Source: an uncultured Oscillospiraceae bacterium
GTDB lineage: Bacteria > Bacillota > Clostridia > Oscillospirales > Oscillospiraceae
Reading direction: 5' to 3'
NCBI GenBank assembly: GCA_947628805.1
Contig: CANRBG010000004.1
Location: 1-64,000, forward strand
Length of the DNA stretch: 64,000 bases
Position 1 is the first letter of the stretch. Each line of letters opens with the position of its first letter. The position numbers were made by a program, and so were the translations under genes. The notes below the pieces were generated by a model. That model was not told the origin of the DNA. It was given only the letters and a program-made list of their open reading frames with translations, and ran no database searches. This document shows positions 1 through 10,399 of the stretch, piece after piece.

Positions 1-398
1 AAGGTGCCGAAGGCGATGGCGCTCTGGTAAAAGTCCTCCGGCGTCTCCGGCGCCTGCAGGCAGATGCTGCCCTCCACATAGTCGTAAAGCCGCCACATAT
101 TGCCCTTTTTGCCCCGGGTATAGAGCCGGCCGTCCTTGGTGGGATTCAGCCGCAGGCTGCCCCGGGGGTCGTCGCACTTGGCGGCAATGTGCCGGGTGAT
201 AGACACCACGTTCTGCATCAGCCCGTCCGGGTCACGGAACACAGAGCCGTTGAGCATCTGCAAAATGTACCGTTTGCCCGTGTCGGTGGCGACAAGAAAG
301 GTGTGGTTGATGTGGCCGCAGCCGTAGGGCTCCACACTGACCGGTTCCCCGTCCATGACGAAGCAATGGATGGCGTTGTGATAACTGGCGTTGTCCAT
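1..398 (-). CDS. NahK-like N-acetylhexosamine/sugar 1-kinase, N-terminal part (cut by window edge)
   Basis: The first 132 residues are visible; the rest lies beyond the left edge. The N-terminus has a glycine-rich YGCGHINHTFLV segment near residues 24-35 followed by YILQMLN. This matches the ATP-binding lobe of NahK-type kinases (aminoglycoside-phosphotransferase fold), which phosphorylate GlcNAc/GalNAc at C1 in the galacto/lacto-N-biose route. The catalytic HND and DxD motifs would lie outside the window, so substrate is inferred from N-terminal similarity only. The ATG at 396-398 is preceded by GAGGAAC. It is divergent from pyrG. Other sugar or choline kinases of the same fold cannot be excluded. 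Confidence 0.75.
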   Translation of the reverse strand, partial: MDNASYHNAIHCFVMDGEPVSVEPYGCGHINHTFLVATDTGKRYILQMLNGSVFRDPDGLMQNVVSITRHIAAKCDDPRGSLRLNPTKDGRLYTRGKKGNMWRLYDYVEGSICLQAPETPEDFYQSAIAFGT

Positions 399-433
399 AT
401 CGTTCCTCGTGTCCTCACAAAAAATAACGATTT

Positions 434-462
434 ATTATACTGCGTTTCGCGCCCAAAAGGAA
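434..462 (-). promoter_or_regulatory. Possible promoter of the NahK-like kinase gene
   Basis: On the minus strand a perfect -10 TATAAT (434-439) lies about 36 nt before the start codon. The hexamer 17 bp upstream (457-462, TTCCTT) is a poor -35. Only the -10 supports the call. Confidence 0.3.
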
Positions 463-555
463 GGGGCAGTCGACAAAAAAACATATTTTTTCAGTTTTTC
501 ACAACTTGCCCAGCCGGGACGCCCCATCCGGCCCCCAGCACAGCATATTTGCCTC

Positions 556-2255
<1,700 letters not shown>

Positions 2256-2266
2256 ATCTTGTATCT

Positions 2267-4105
2267 ATGTGCGGCATCGTAGGATTCACAGGAAACGCTC
2301 CCGCCGTCCCCATTTTGCTGGACGGCCTGGAGAGGTTGGAATACCGGGGCTATGACTCCGCCGGTGTGGCGGTGGTCAGCCCCGACAAGGGCTTGCAGAT
2401 CCAAAAATGCAAGGGCCGGCTGCAGGTCCTCCGGGACCGGCTGGCGGCGCTGCCGCCCCTGGAGGGGACGGTGGGTATCGGCCACACCCGCTGGGCCACC
2501 CACGGCGAGCCCAACGACGTCAACTCCCACCCCCATGTGAGCCAGAGCGGCCGGGTAGCCATCGTCCACAACGGCATCATCGAAAATTACGTGGAGATCA
2601 AGGAATTCCTGCTCCACAAGGGCGTCAAATTCCGTTCCGACACGGACTCGGAGGTGATCGCCCAGCTTCTGGACTACTACTTTGACAGCTGCGCCGATCC
2701 TCTGGACGCGGTTTACGCGGTGCTGGCCCGGCTGGAAGGGGCCTATGCCCTGGGCATCCTGTGCGCGGACCGCCCCGATATGCTCATCGCCGCCCGGAAG
2801 GACGCGCCGCTGCTCATTGGCTACGGGGAGAAGGAGAGCTTCATCGCCTCCGACGCCACCGCTATCATCGCCCACACCCGGGACGTGGCCTATATGGCCG
2901 ACGGCGAGGTGGCCGTGCTGACCCGGGTGGGCGTGCAGGTCTTTGACGAGTACCGCCGCCCCATCGAGAAAGAGCACCACTTCATCGAGTGGGACGTGTC
3001 CGCCGCGGAAAAGGGCGGCTACGCCCATTTCATGTTCAAGGAGATCATGGAGCAGCCGGAGGCCATCCGGCAGACCGTCTCCCCCCGGCTGAAAGACGGG
3101 CAGGTGGTCTTTGATGAGCTGAGCCTGACGGCAGAGGACGTGCGCCGGTTCCGGCGGATCTTCATCGTGGCCTGCGGCTCGTCCTACCATGTGGGCATGG
3201 TGGGCAAGTACAACCTGGAAAAGCTCATGCGCGCCCCGGTGGAGGTGGCGCTGGCGTCGGAATTTCGCTACAGCTCGCCCCTGGTGGACGAAAACACCCT
3301 GGTGATCGTGATCAGCCAGTCCGGGGAGACCCTGGACACCATGGCCGCTCTCCGTCAGGCCAGGAGCCAGGGGGCCCGCGTCCTGTCCATCGTGAATGTG
3401 GTGGGCTCCTCCATCGCCCGGGAGTCGGACGACGTTTTGTACACCTGGGCAGGGCCGGAGATCGCCGTTGCCACCACCAAGGCCTACTCCACCCAACTGG
3501 TGCTGCTGACCATGCTGGGGCTCTGGATGGGACGGTGCCTGGGCCGGGTAGAGGACGGGGAATACGACCCCATCGTCTCGGAGCTGCAGGTCCTGCCGGA
3601 TAAGCTGACAGAGGTTTTGTCCGACACCGACATATACCAGTACCTTGCCAGCTTGTACTTCAACCAGGAGTGCATCTTCTATATCGGCCGGAACCTGGAC
3701 TACGCCCTGGGGCTGGAGGGATCTTTGAAGCTGAAGGAGATCAGCTACATCCACTCCGAGTCCTACGCCGCCGGGGAGCTGAAGCACGGCACCATCTCCC
3801 TGATCGAACCGGGGACCCTGGTGATGAGCTTGGCCACCTACAGTCCCCTGCTGGACAAGGCGGTGTCCAACATCGTGGAGGTCAAGAGCCGGGGCGCGGA
3901 GGTGGTGGCCCTGACCACGGAGGATCACCGGCAGCGTATGGAAGCCATCGCTTCCCACACGCTGACCATCCCCAGGACCCATCCGGTCCTGCAGCCCAAT
4001 CTGGGGGTGGTCCCCTTGCAGCTTTTCGCCTACTACATCGCCCTGCACCGGGGCTGCGACATCGATAAACCCAAAAATCTGGCAAAATCTGTCACCGTGG
4101 AGTGA
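2267..4105 (+). CDS. glmS: Glutamine-fructose-6-phosphate aminotransferase (isomerizing)
   Basis: Makes glucosamine-6-phosphate for peptidoglycan. It has 612 residues, close to the usual 600-610. It starts MCGIVGF, so Cys2 becomes the N-terminal nucleophile after Met removal (class II glutaminase domain). Two SIS isomerase domains follow, the first with GSSYHVGM near residue 303. The C-terminus KPKNLAKSVTVE is the usual family ending. No glmS ribozyme core is seen: only 11 nt separate it from pyrG, so the common Bacillota ribozyme control is absent at this locus. The purB ribosome-binding site lies in its last codons. Confidence 0.97.
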   Translation: MCGIVGFTGNAPAVPILLDGLERLEYRGYDSAGVAVVSPDKGLQIQKCKGRLQVLRDRLAALPPLEGTVGIGHTRWATHGEPNDVNSHPHVSQSGRVAIVHNGIIENYVEIKEFLLHKGVKFRSDTDSEVIAQLLDYYFDSCADPLDAVYAVLARLEGAYALGILCADRPDMLIAARKDAPLLIGYGEKESFIASDATAIIAHTRDVAYMADGEVAVLTRVGVQVFDEYRRPIEKEHHFIEWDVSAAEKGGYAHFMFKEIMEQPEAIRQTVSPRLKDGQVVFDELSLTAEDVRRFRRIFIVACGSSYHVGMVGKYNLEKLMRAPVEVALASEFRYSSPLVDENTLVIVISQSGETLDTMAALRQARSQGARVLSIVNVVGSSIARESDDVLYTWAGPEIAVATTKAYSTQLVLLTMLGLWMGRCLGRVEDGEYDPIVSELQVLPDKLTEVLSDTDIYQYLASLYFNQECIFYIGRNLDYALGLEGSLKLKEISYIHSESYAAGELKHGTISLIEPGTLVMSLATYSPLLDKAVSNIVEVKSRGAEVVALTTEDHRQRMEAIASHTLTIPRTHPVLQPNLGVVPLQLFAYYIALHRGCDIDKPKNLAKSVTVE

Positions 4106-4110
4106 ACGAC

Positions 4111-5544
4111 ATGTCCAAAGATATCTACGAAAATCCCCTGTGCGCCCGGTACGCGTCCCGGGCCATGCAGCACATCTTCTCCCCCGACTTCAAGTTCTCC
4201 ACCTGGCGCAGGCTGTGGATCGCCCTGGCGGAGAGCGAGCAGGAGCTGGGCCTGCCCATCACCGACGGGCAGCTGGATGAGATGCGCGCGCACATCGACG
4301 ACATCGACTACGCCAAGGCGGCGGACTATGAAAAGCGCCTGCGCCACGACGTGATGGCCCACATCCGCACCTACGGCGACGCCTGTCCCCAGGCCAAGCC
4401 CATCATCCACCTGGGAGCCACCAGCTGCTACGTGGGGGACAACACGGACATCATCCAGATGCGGGAGGGGCTGGTGCTGATCCGGAAGCTTCTGGTCAAC
4501 GCCCTGGACGCCCTGGCGGCTTTCGCGGAGAAGAACGAGTCCATCCCCACCCTGGCCTACACCCACTTCCAGGCCGCCCAGCCCACCACCGTGGGCAAGC
4601 GGGCCTGCCTGTGGGCCCAGGATCTGCTCATGGACCTGGAGCGGCTGGAATTTGAGCTGGACCGGCTGAAGCTGCTGGGCTGCAAGGGCACCACCGGCAC
4701 CGGGGCCAGCTTTTTGGAGCTGTTCGGCGGCGATGGGGACAAGGTGATCGAGCTGGAAAAGAAGATCGCCCAAAAGATGGGCTTTGCCGCCTGCATGCCC
4801 GTGTCCGGCCAGACCTATTCCCGCAAGGTGGACGCCTACGTGCTGAACGTGCTGGGGGACATCGCCCAGAGCATGTACAAGATGGCCGCCGACCTGCGGC
4901 TGCTGGCCCACATGAAGGAATTCGACGAGCCCTTTGAGGCCGAGCAGGTGGGTTCCTCCGCCATGGCCTACAAGCGCAACCCCATGCGCTGCGAGCGGGT
5001 GTGCTCTCTGAGCCGGTTCGTGCTGAACACCGCCCGCAACACCGCCGACACCGCCGCCGCCCAGTGGCTGGAGCGGACATTGGACGACTCCGCTAACCGG
5101 CGCATCGCCCTGCCGGAGGCGTTTCTTGCCACGGACGGGGCCTTGACGCTCATCATCAACGTGATCCGGGGCGGCACGGTCTATCCCAAGGTGATGGAAA
5201 AGCACCTGAACGAGGAACTGCCCTTCATGGCCACGGAGAACATCCTCATGCACGCCGTCAAAGAGGGCGGCGACCGGCAGGAGCTCCACGAGGCCATCCG
5301 GCGCCACGCCCAGGCCGCCGCCGTGAAGGTGAAGATGGAGGGCGGGGACAACGACCTTTTGGACCGGCTTTTGGCGGACCCTGCCTTCCACCTGACCCAG
5401 GCGGACCTGGAAAAGGTCCTGAACGTGGGCAAATTCGTGGGCCTGGCCCCCCGGCAGACGGAGGACTTCCTGGCGGGATACGTCCGGCCCGTGCTGGACA
5501 AGTACGCGGCGGACCTGGGCATGGAGGCCGAGACCAGCGTATAA
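4111..5544 (+). CDS. purB: Adenylosuccinate lyase
   Basis: Cleaves SAICAR to AICAR and adenylosuccinate to AMP, releasing fumarate each time. It has 477 residues. The superfamily signature appears as SSAMAYKRNP near residue 282. ATG 4111 is chosen because GGAG lies 8 nt upstream, inside the end of glmS. A GTG at 4102 would also read in frame but has no ribosome-binding site. Its product fumarate connects it to the fumarase and malic enzyme genes downstream. Confidence 0.96.
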   Translation: MSKDIYENPLCARYASRAMQHIFSPDFKFSTWRRLWIALAESEQELGLPITDGQLDEMRAHIDDIDYAKAADYEKRLRHDVMAHIRTYGDACPQAKPIIHLGATSCYVGDNTDIIQMREGLVLIRKLLVNALDALAAFAEKNESIPTLAYTHFQAAQPTTVGKRACLWAQDLLMDLERLEFELDRLKLLGCKGTTGTGASFLELFGGDGDKVIELEKKIAQKMGFAACMPVSGQTYSRKVDAYVLNVLGDIAQSMYKMAADLRLLAHMKEFDEPFEAEQVGSSAMAYKRNPMRCERVCSLSRFVLNTARNTADTAAAQWLERTLDDSANRRIALPEAFLATDGALTLIINVIRGGTVYPKVMEKHLNEELPFMATENILMHAVKEGGDRQELHEAIRRHAQAAAVKVKMEGGDNDLLDRLLADPAFHLTQADLEKVLNVGKFVGLAPRQTEDFLAGYVRPVLDKYAADLGMEAETSV

Positions 5545-5570
5545 GACCAAGCGGTTTGTTTTGTATAGGA

Positions 5571-5682
5571 GGAGCGAAGCCCGGTCAGGGCGAGCCGCGC
5601 GGCATTCCCGCGCGTCAAATCCAAAAGCCGCAGAACGACAGGCTTTTGGATTATGCCGGCGGAATTCATTTTCGCTGAGCAG
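5571..5682 (+). repeat. Family A structured intergenic element, copy A1 (upstream of purA)
   Basis: About 112 nt filling most of the purB-purA gap. Read in purA sense it contains, in order: hairpin GCCC/GGGC (5579-5591, loop GGTCA); CGCGCG/CGCGCG (5596-5601 and 5609-5614); a perfect 12-bp stem AATCCAAAAGCC (5618-5629) with GGCTTTTGGATT (5641-5652); and a GCCGGCGG...GAGCAG tail. The same order recurs at 14656-14767 and 48840-48950. Stem bases differ between copies in pairs, so pairing is kept. The purA ribosome-binding site follows directly after it. Confidence 0.85.
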
Positions 5683-5703
5683 ATCAGATAAGGAGATAGC
5701 GTC

Positions 5704-6978
5704 ATGATCACAGCAGTCGTAGGCATCAACTGGGGCGACGAGGGCAAGGGCCGGATGGTGGACCTGCTCAGCGCCAAGTACGACATCGTCTCCCGCTACC
5801 AGGGAGGCAACAACGCCGGCCACACCGTGGTCAACGAGCGGGGCAAGTTCATTTTGCACCTGCTGCCCTCCGGCATTTTGCGGCCCGAGGCGGTGAACGT
5901 GATGGGTCCCGGCATGGTGGTGGACCTGGAGCAGTTCTCCAAGGAGGTGGACGATCTGCGCGCCAAGGGCGTGGCCATCGGGCCGGAGAATCTGAAGATC
6001 AGCGACCGGCTCACCATCTGCATGCCCTACCATCCCCTGCTGGACGGCCTGGAGGAAGACCGGATGGGCGCGAAAAAACAGGGCTCCACCCGCCGGGGCA
6101 TCGGCCCGGTGTACTCCGACAAGTATATGCGCAAGTCCGTCCGCATGGGGGACCTGCTGTTCCCCGACGTGCTGAAAGAGCGCATCGGCGAGATCGTGGA
6201 GTGGAAGAACCTGACCGTGGCCAAGGGCTACGGCCACGAGCCCCTGGATCCCGTCGCCATGTACGACTGGGTGATGAAATTCGGCGGCCCCTTCATCGAC
6301 TGCATCACGGACACCACCGAGTACCTGACCGGGGCGGACGCCGCCGGCAGGAGCATCCTGCTGGAGGCCCAGCTGGGCGCCCTGCGGGATCTGGACTACG
6401 GCATCTTCCCCTACACCTCCTCCTCCAGCACCCTGGCCTCCTACGCCCCTATCGGCGCGGGCATCCCCTTCCGGAAGCTGGACGGTGTGGTGGGCATCAC
6501 CAAGGCCTATTCCTCCGCGGTGGGCGGCGGGCCTTTCGTGTGCGAGTTTTCCGGCGACGAGGCCCACGCCCTGCGTGAGGCCGGCGGCGAGTACGGCGCG
6601 TCCACCGGCCGGCCCCGGCGTGTGGGCGGCTTCGACGTGGTGGCAAGCCGCTACGGCGTGATGCTCCAGGGGGCCACGGAGCTTGCGCTGACCAAGCTGG
6701 ACGTGCTGTCCGGCTTTGAAAAGATCCCCGTCTGCGTGGCCTACGAGCTGGACGGCGAGCGCATCGACCGGTTCCCCCTGGAGCCGGCTCTGGAGCGGTG
6801 CAAGCCTGTCTACGAGTACCGGGAGGGCTTTTCCGGGGACATTACCGGCTGCCGGAAGTTCGCCGACCTGCCCAAGGCCGCCCAGGCCTATATCCGCTAT
6901 TTGGAGGAAGCGGTGAACTGCAAGTTCACCTACATCTCCGTCGGCGCGGACCGGGACGAGTATATTTATATGGGATAA
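5704..6978 (+). CDS. purA: Adenylosuccinate synthetase
   Basis: Joins IMP and aspartate with GTP, the first committed step to AMP. It has 424 residues. The N-terminal GTP-binding loop reads WGDEGKGRMVD (residues 11-21) and is followed by GGNNAGHTVV, both typical. ATG 5704 has AAGGAG 8 nt upstream. It follows purB across the family A element, so the two AMP-branch genes are neighbours but may be tuned separately. Confidence 0.97.
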   Translation: MITAVVGINWGDEGKGRMVDLLSAKYDIVSRYQGGNNAGHTVVNERGKFILHLLPSGILRPEAVNVMGPGMVVDLEQFSKEVDDLRAKGVAIGPENLKISDRLTICMPYHPLLDGLEEDRMGAKKQGSTRRGIGPVYSDKYMRKSVRMGDLLFPDVLKERIGEIVEWKNLTVAKGYGHEPLDPVAMYDWVMKFGGPFIDCITDTTEYLTGADAAGRSILLEAQLGALRDLDYGIFPYTSSSSTLASYAPIGAGIPFRKLDGVVGITKAYSSAVGGGPFVCEFSGDEAHALREAGGEYGASTGRPRRVGGFDVVASRYGVMLQGATELALTKLDVLSGFEKIPVCVAYELDGERIDRFPLEPALERCKPVYEYREGFSGDITGCRKFADLPKAAQAYIRYLEEAVNCKFTYISVGADRDEYIYMG

Positions 6979-6985
6979 ACCCAGT

Positions 6986-7023
6986 CATTTTTAAAGGCTG
7001 CTTTTCGGCAGCCTTTAAAAATG
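6986..7023 (+). terminator. Terminator-like hairpin after purA
   Basis: A perfect 16-bp stem (6986-7001 with 7008-7023; loop TTTTCG) starts 7 nt after the purA stop. The A/T runs are inside the stem and no U-run follows, so termination may be weak. The family B element begins right after it. Confidence 0.55.
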
Positions 7024-7025
7024 AA

Positions 7026-7158
7026 AGGCTTGCGGCCCGCTGCAGCGCACGCGCAAGCGCGCACGTTTGCGGGCCGAGAAGTGTTTTTTCCGAGGCACAT
7101 GTCCCCGGAAAAAACGATCCTACTTCATTCGGCTCTGCGGAGCCGAACTCTGCGAGGC
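7026..7158 (-). repeat. Family B structured intergenic element, copy B1 (between purA and nadE)
   Basis: Read on the minus strand it starts GCCTCGCAGAG (7158-7148). Stem P1 is TTCGGCTC/GAGCCGAA (7128-7135, 7140-7147). Stem P2 is GTTTTTTCCG/CGGAAAAAAC (7083-7092, 7106-7115) with the conserved loop GACATGTGC. Stem P3 is CGGCCCGC/GCGGGCCG (7033-7040, 7069-7076), enclosing CAAACGTG and a GC-rich apical hairpin. The same architecture occurs at 10400-10582 and 22929-23235. Unlike those copies it lies between co-directional genes and is antisense to them. Its end CTCTGCGAGGC places GAGG 7 nt before the nadE ATG. Confidence 0.85.
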
Positions 7159-7164
7159 ATAATT

Positions 7165-7896
7165 ATGAGAGACTATAAAGAAGAATTTGAAAAGCGCATT
7201 TCGTTCATAAAAGAAACCCTGGCGAAGAGCGGTCAAAAGGGCATCGTGTACGGCAACTCCGGCGGCAAGGACTGCACCCTGGTGGGCATTTTGTGCAAGG
7301 CCGCCTGTGACGATACCGTGGGCGTGCTCATGCCCTGCGCCTCCCAGCGCAATTTCAGCATCGACCTGGCCGACGGAAAAGCCGTGGCGGAAAAGTACCA
7401 CATCGAGACAAGGCTCGTGGACCTGACCCCGGTCCGGGAGGCGGAGCTTGCCGCCCTTTCCGGCGTCACGGCCATGACCGACGCGGCCATCGCCAACATC
7501 GCCCCCCGGCTGCGGATGACCACCCTGTACGCCATCGCCGGGGCCGAGGGCCGGCTGGTGGCCGGCACCGGCAACCGCTCCGAGGCGTACATGGGCTACT
7601 TCACCAAGTGGGGCGACGGGGCCCATGACTTCAATCCCATCGCGGACCTGACCGTGACGGAGATATACGAGTTTTTGGCCTGGCTGGACGCGCCCATGTC
7701 CGTCCGGACTAAGGCCCCCTCGGCGGGGCTGTTCGAGGGCCAGACCGACGAGACGGAGATGGGCGTCACCTACGCCGCCATCGACCAGTACCTGCTCCAC
7801 GGCACCGCCAGCGACCGGGACAAGGCCGTCATCGACCGGTTCCACGCCGCCAGCCAGCACAAGCGCCAGCCCATCGCCACCTACTCCGACCAATGA
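7165..7896 (+). CDS. nadE: NAD(+) synthase (ammonia-dependent type)
   Basis: Amidates deamido-NAD to NAD. It has 243 residues, the length of NH3-dependent enzymes without a glutaminase domain. The adenine-nucleotide hydrolase loop reads SGGKDC at residues 32-37, where the usual motif is SGGxDS. Downstream are GTGNRSE (near 134), YFTKWGDG, DFNPIADL and PSAGLFEGQTDE, all characteristic of NadE. ATG 7165 follows GAGG that belongs to repeat B1. The stop overlaps the fumarase alpha start (ATGA), indicating translational coupling. Confidence 0.9.
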   Translation: MRDYKEEFEKRISFIKETLAKSGQKGIVYGNSGGKDCTLVGILCKAACDDTVGVLMPCASQRNFSIDLADGKAVAEKYHIETRLVDLTPVREAELAALSGVTAMTDAAIANIAPRLRMTTLYAIAGAEGRLVAGTGNRSEAYMGYFTKWGDGAHDFNPIADLTVTEIYEFLAWLDAPMSVRTKAPSAGLFEGQTDETEMGVTYAAIDQYLLHGTASDRDKAVIDRFHAASQHKRQPIATYSDQ

Positions 7897-8657
7897 GCGT
7901 GCGCGAGATCGACGCCGCCCGGCTGGCCGACGCCGTGGCGCGGCTGTACGTAAGTGCCTGCCTGCATCTGTCTCCCTATGTGGAGGAAAAGCTCCGGGAC
8001 TTCGGCAACCCCTATATCATTGAGAATTTTGAGACCAACGGCGCTATCCCCCTGTGCCAGGACACCGGCATGGCCGCTGTGTACCTGGAGGTGGGCCAGG
8101 ACGTACACATCACCGGCTCCATCCCGGACGCGGTGGACGAGGGCGTCCGCCGGGCGGTGCGGGATGGGTATCTGCGCGCCTCCATCGTGACGGACCCTCT
8201 GCGCCGGACCAACACCGGGGACAACACCCCCGCCTGCCTCTATACGGACATCGTCCCCGGGGACCGGGTCAAGGTGACCGTGGTCCCCCGGGGCTTTGGC
8301 TGTGAGAACAAGGCGAGGATCGCCATGCTGGCCCCGGCGGACGGTCTGGAGGGCGTGAAGGCCTTCGTGCTGGAAACGGCCCGCCTGGCGGTGCCGGACG
8401 CCTGCCCGCCGGTGACGATCGGCGTGGGCCTGGGGGGCAACTTCGACCGGGCGGCGTATCTGTCCAAAAAGGCCGTGCTGCGCCAGGGTCCCAACCCGGA
8501 CCCCTTTTACGGGGCCCTGGAGGCGGAGCTCTACAAGGCCACGAAAAAGTTTTCCCTGGCCGTGAACATCCTGACCGCCCCCACCCACATCGCGGGACTG
8601 CCCTGCGCGGTGAGCATCGGCTGCCATAGCCTCAGATGCGCGTCGGAGGTATTGTGA
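7893..8657 (+). CDS. Class I fumarate hydratase (or tartrate dehydratase), alpha subunit
   Basis: Carries the [4Fe-4S] catalytic part of the two-subunit, iron-sulphur fumarase. It has 254 residues, slightly shorter than the usual 280. Cluster ligands are likely Cys55 (PLCQDTGM), Cys137 (GFGCENKA) and Cys244 (IGCHSLR). Start overlaps nadE by 4 nt; the beta subunit begins just after its stop. L-tartrate dehydratase uses the same folds and cannot be told apart by sequence here. The malic enzyme neighbour favours fumarate. Confidence 0.9.
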   Translation: MSVREIDAARLADAVARLYVSACLHLSPYVEEKLRDFGNPYIIENFETNGAIPLCQDTGMAAVYLEVGQDVHITGSIPDAVDEGVRRAVRDGYLRASIVTDPLRRTNTGDNTPACLYTDIVPGDRVKVTVVPRGFGCENKARIAMLAPADGLEGVKAFVLETARLAVPDACPPVTIGVGLGGNFDRAAYLSKKAVLRQGPNPDPFYGALEAELYKATKKFSLAVNILTAPTHIAGLPCAVSIGCHSLRCASEVL

Positions 8658-8658
8658 C

Positions 8659-9189
8659 ATGGAAAAACACATCCAAACCCCGCTGACGGACGAGGTCGTC
8701 CGGTCCCTCCGGGCAGGCGACAAGGTCCGCATCACCGGCGTGGTGTACACGGCACGGGACGCGGCCCATAAGCGGCTGTGCGAGCTGCTGGGCGCGGGCG
8801 AGCCCCTGCCTTTCGACATGCGGGGCCAGATCGTCTACTACACCGGCCCCACCCCGGCCCCGCCGGGCCGTCCCATCGGCTCCTGCGGGCCTACCACCTC
8901 CTACCGGATGGACCCCTACACCCCCCGGCTGCTGGCCCAGGGCCTGCAGGGCCTCATCGGCAAGGGCCGACGGAGCCAGGCGGTCATCGACGCGCTGAAA
9001 GCCCGGCCCGGGGTCTACTTTTCCGCGGAGGGCGGCTGCGGCGCGCTGCTGGCAAACTATGTGAAAAGCAGCGAGCTGGTGGCCTTTCCCGAGCTGGGTG
9101 CCGAGGCAGTGCGCCGGCTGGAAGTGGAAAACTTCCCTGTAGAGGTCTTCTGCGACTGTGAGGGCAATATCTACTCCCCCTATCTCTGA
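8659..9189 (+). CDS. Class I fumarate hydratase, beta subunit
   Basis: Partner of the preceding gene, 176 residues. It shows the swivelling beta-domain features: LRAGDKVRITGVVYTARDAAHKR at the N-terminus, YTGPTP, GSCGPTTSYRMD near residues 73-85 and GKGRRS. It starts 1 nt after the alpha subunit stop. Together they hydrate fumarate to malate, the substrate of the next gene. Confidence 0.92.
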   Translation: MEKHIQTPLTDEVVRSLRAGDKVRITGVVYTARDAAHKRLCELLGAGEPLPFDMRGQIVYYTGPTPAPPGRPIGSCGPTTSYRMDPYTPRLLAQGLQGLIGKGRRSQAVIDALKARPGVYFSAEGGCGALLANYVKSSELVAFPELGAEAVRRLEVENFPVEVFCDCEGNIYSPYL

Positions 9190-9214
9190 AACAAAACCAA
9201 AAAGGAACCGACCC

Positions 9215-10396
9215 ATGACCCATTCAGATTATCTGCAAGCCTCGTTGGAAGCCCACGCCCGCTGGCGGGGAAAGCTGACCGTGGAGAGCAGGGCCCCGGT
9301 GGAAACGGCGGAGGATCTGGCTCTGGCCTACACCCCCGGGGTGGCGGCCCCCTGTCTTGCCATACAAAAGGACCCGGCCAAGAGCTATGAGCTCACCGGC
9401 CGGTGGAACACCGTGGCGGTGGTAACGGACGGCTCGGCAGTGCTGGGTCTGGGCGACATCGGCCCGGAGGCGGGCATGCCCGTCATGGAGGGCAAGTGCG
9501 CGCTGTTCAAGGCATTCGGCGGCGTGGACGCGGTGCCCCTTTGCATCCGCTCCCACGACCCGGAGGATATCGTGCAAACCGTCTCGCTGCTGGCCGGCAG
9601 CTTCGGCGGGATCAATCTGGAGGACATCGCCGCCCCCCGGTGCTTTGAGATCGAGCGGCGGCTGAAAGAGCTTTGCGACATCCCCGTGTTCCACGACGAC
9701 CAGCACGGTACCGCCATCATCGCCCTGGCGGGGCTTTTGAACGCCCTGAAAGTGGTGGGAAAGCGCCTGGACGCGGTCCGGGTGGTGATCAACGGCGCCG
9801 GCGCGGCGGGCGCCGCCATCGGCCGGCTCTTGGCGGACGCCGGGGCCGGGGACGTGATCGTCTGCGACCGGTCCGGCCCCATCGCCGCCGGCCGGGCGGG
9901 GCTCAACCCCGCCAAGGAGACCCTGGCCGCCGTCACCAACCGGGACCGGCTCACCGGGTCCCTTGCCGACGCCCTCCGGGGGGCGGACGTGTTCATCGGC
10001 GTGTCGGCTCCCGGGGCCGTCACCGGCGAGATGGTCCGCTCCATGGGGAAAGACCCCATCATCTTCGCCTGCGCCAACCCCACGCCGGAGATCTTCCCCG
10101 ACGAGGCCCGGGCCAACGGCGCGGCGGTCACGGCCACGGGCCGCAGCGACTATCCCAATCAGCTCAACAACGTGCTGGCCTTTCCCGGGGTGTTCCGGGG
10201 TGCCCTGGACGTGCGGGCAAGCGATATAAACCACGCCATGAAGCTGGCAGCGGCCCACGCCCTGGCGGGGCTGGTGGGCGAGAGCGAGCTCAGCCCCGAC
10301 TACATCATCCCAAGACCCTTCGACCCCCGGGTCCGGGACGCGGTGGCCTCCGCCGTGGCCCGGGCGGCCCGAGAATCCGGCGTGGCAAGGATATAA
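9215..10396 (+). CDS. Malic enzyme (oxaloacetate-decarboxylating malate dehydrogenase)
   Basis: Oxidatively decarboxylates malate to pyruvate. It has 393 residues, the short bacterial class without a phosphotransacetylase domain. Motifs seen: YTPGVAAPC near the N-terminus, the metal-site segment PVFHDDQHGTA and the nucleotide-binding VINGAGAAGAA. ATG 9215 follows AAAGGAACC. Cofactor preference (NAD or NADP) cannot be read with confidence. It closes the fumarate-to-pyruvate string that begins with purB/purA. Confidence 0.93.
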   Translation: MTHSDYLQASLEAHARWRGKLTVESRAPVETAEDLALAYTPGVAAPCLAIQKDPAKSYELTGRWNTVAVVTDGSAVLGLGDIGPEAGMPVMEGKCALFKAFGGVDAVPLCIRSHDPEDIVQTVSLLAGSFGGINLEDIAAPRCFEIERRLKELCDIPVFHDDQHGTAIIALAGLLNALKVVGKRLDAVRVVINGAGAAGAAIGRLLADAGAGDVIVCDRSGPIAAGRAGLNPAKETLAAVTNRDRLTGSLADALRGADVFIGVSAPGAVTGEMVRSMGKDPIIFACANPTPEIFPDEARANGAAVTATGRSDYPNQLNNVLAFPGVFRGALDVRASDINHAMKLAAAHALAGLVGESELSPDYIIPRPFDPRVRDAVASAVARAARESGVARI

Positions 10397-10399
10397 AAA

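Noticed and set aside
2256-2266. glmS ribozyme
   Set aside because: Only 11 nt separate pyrG and glmS, which cannot hold the ribozyme core.
5545-5703. Purine riboswitch or other known riboswitch before purA
   Set aside because: The gap is filled by a repeat that also precedes polC and rsfS, genes with no shared ligand, and no known aptamer core was seen.
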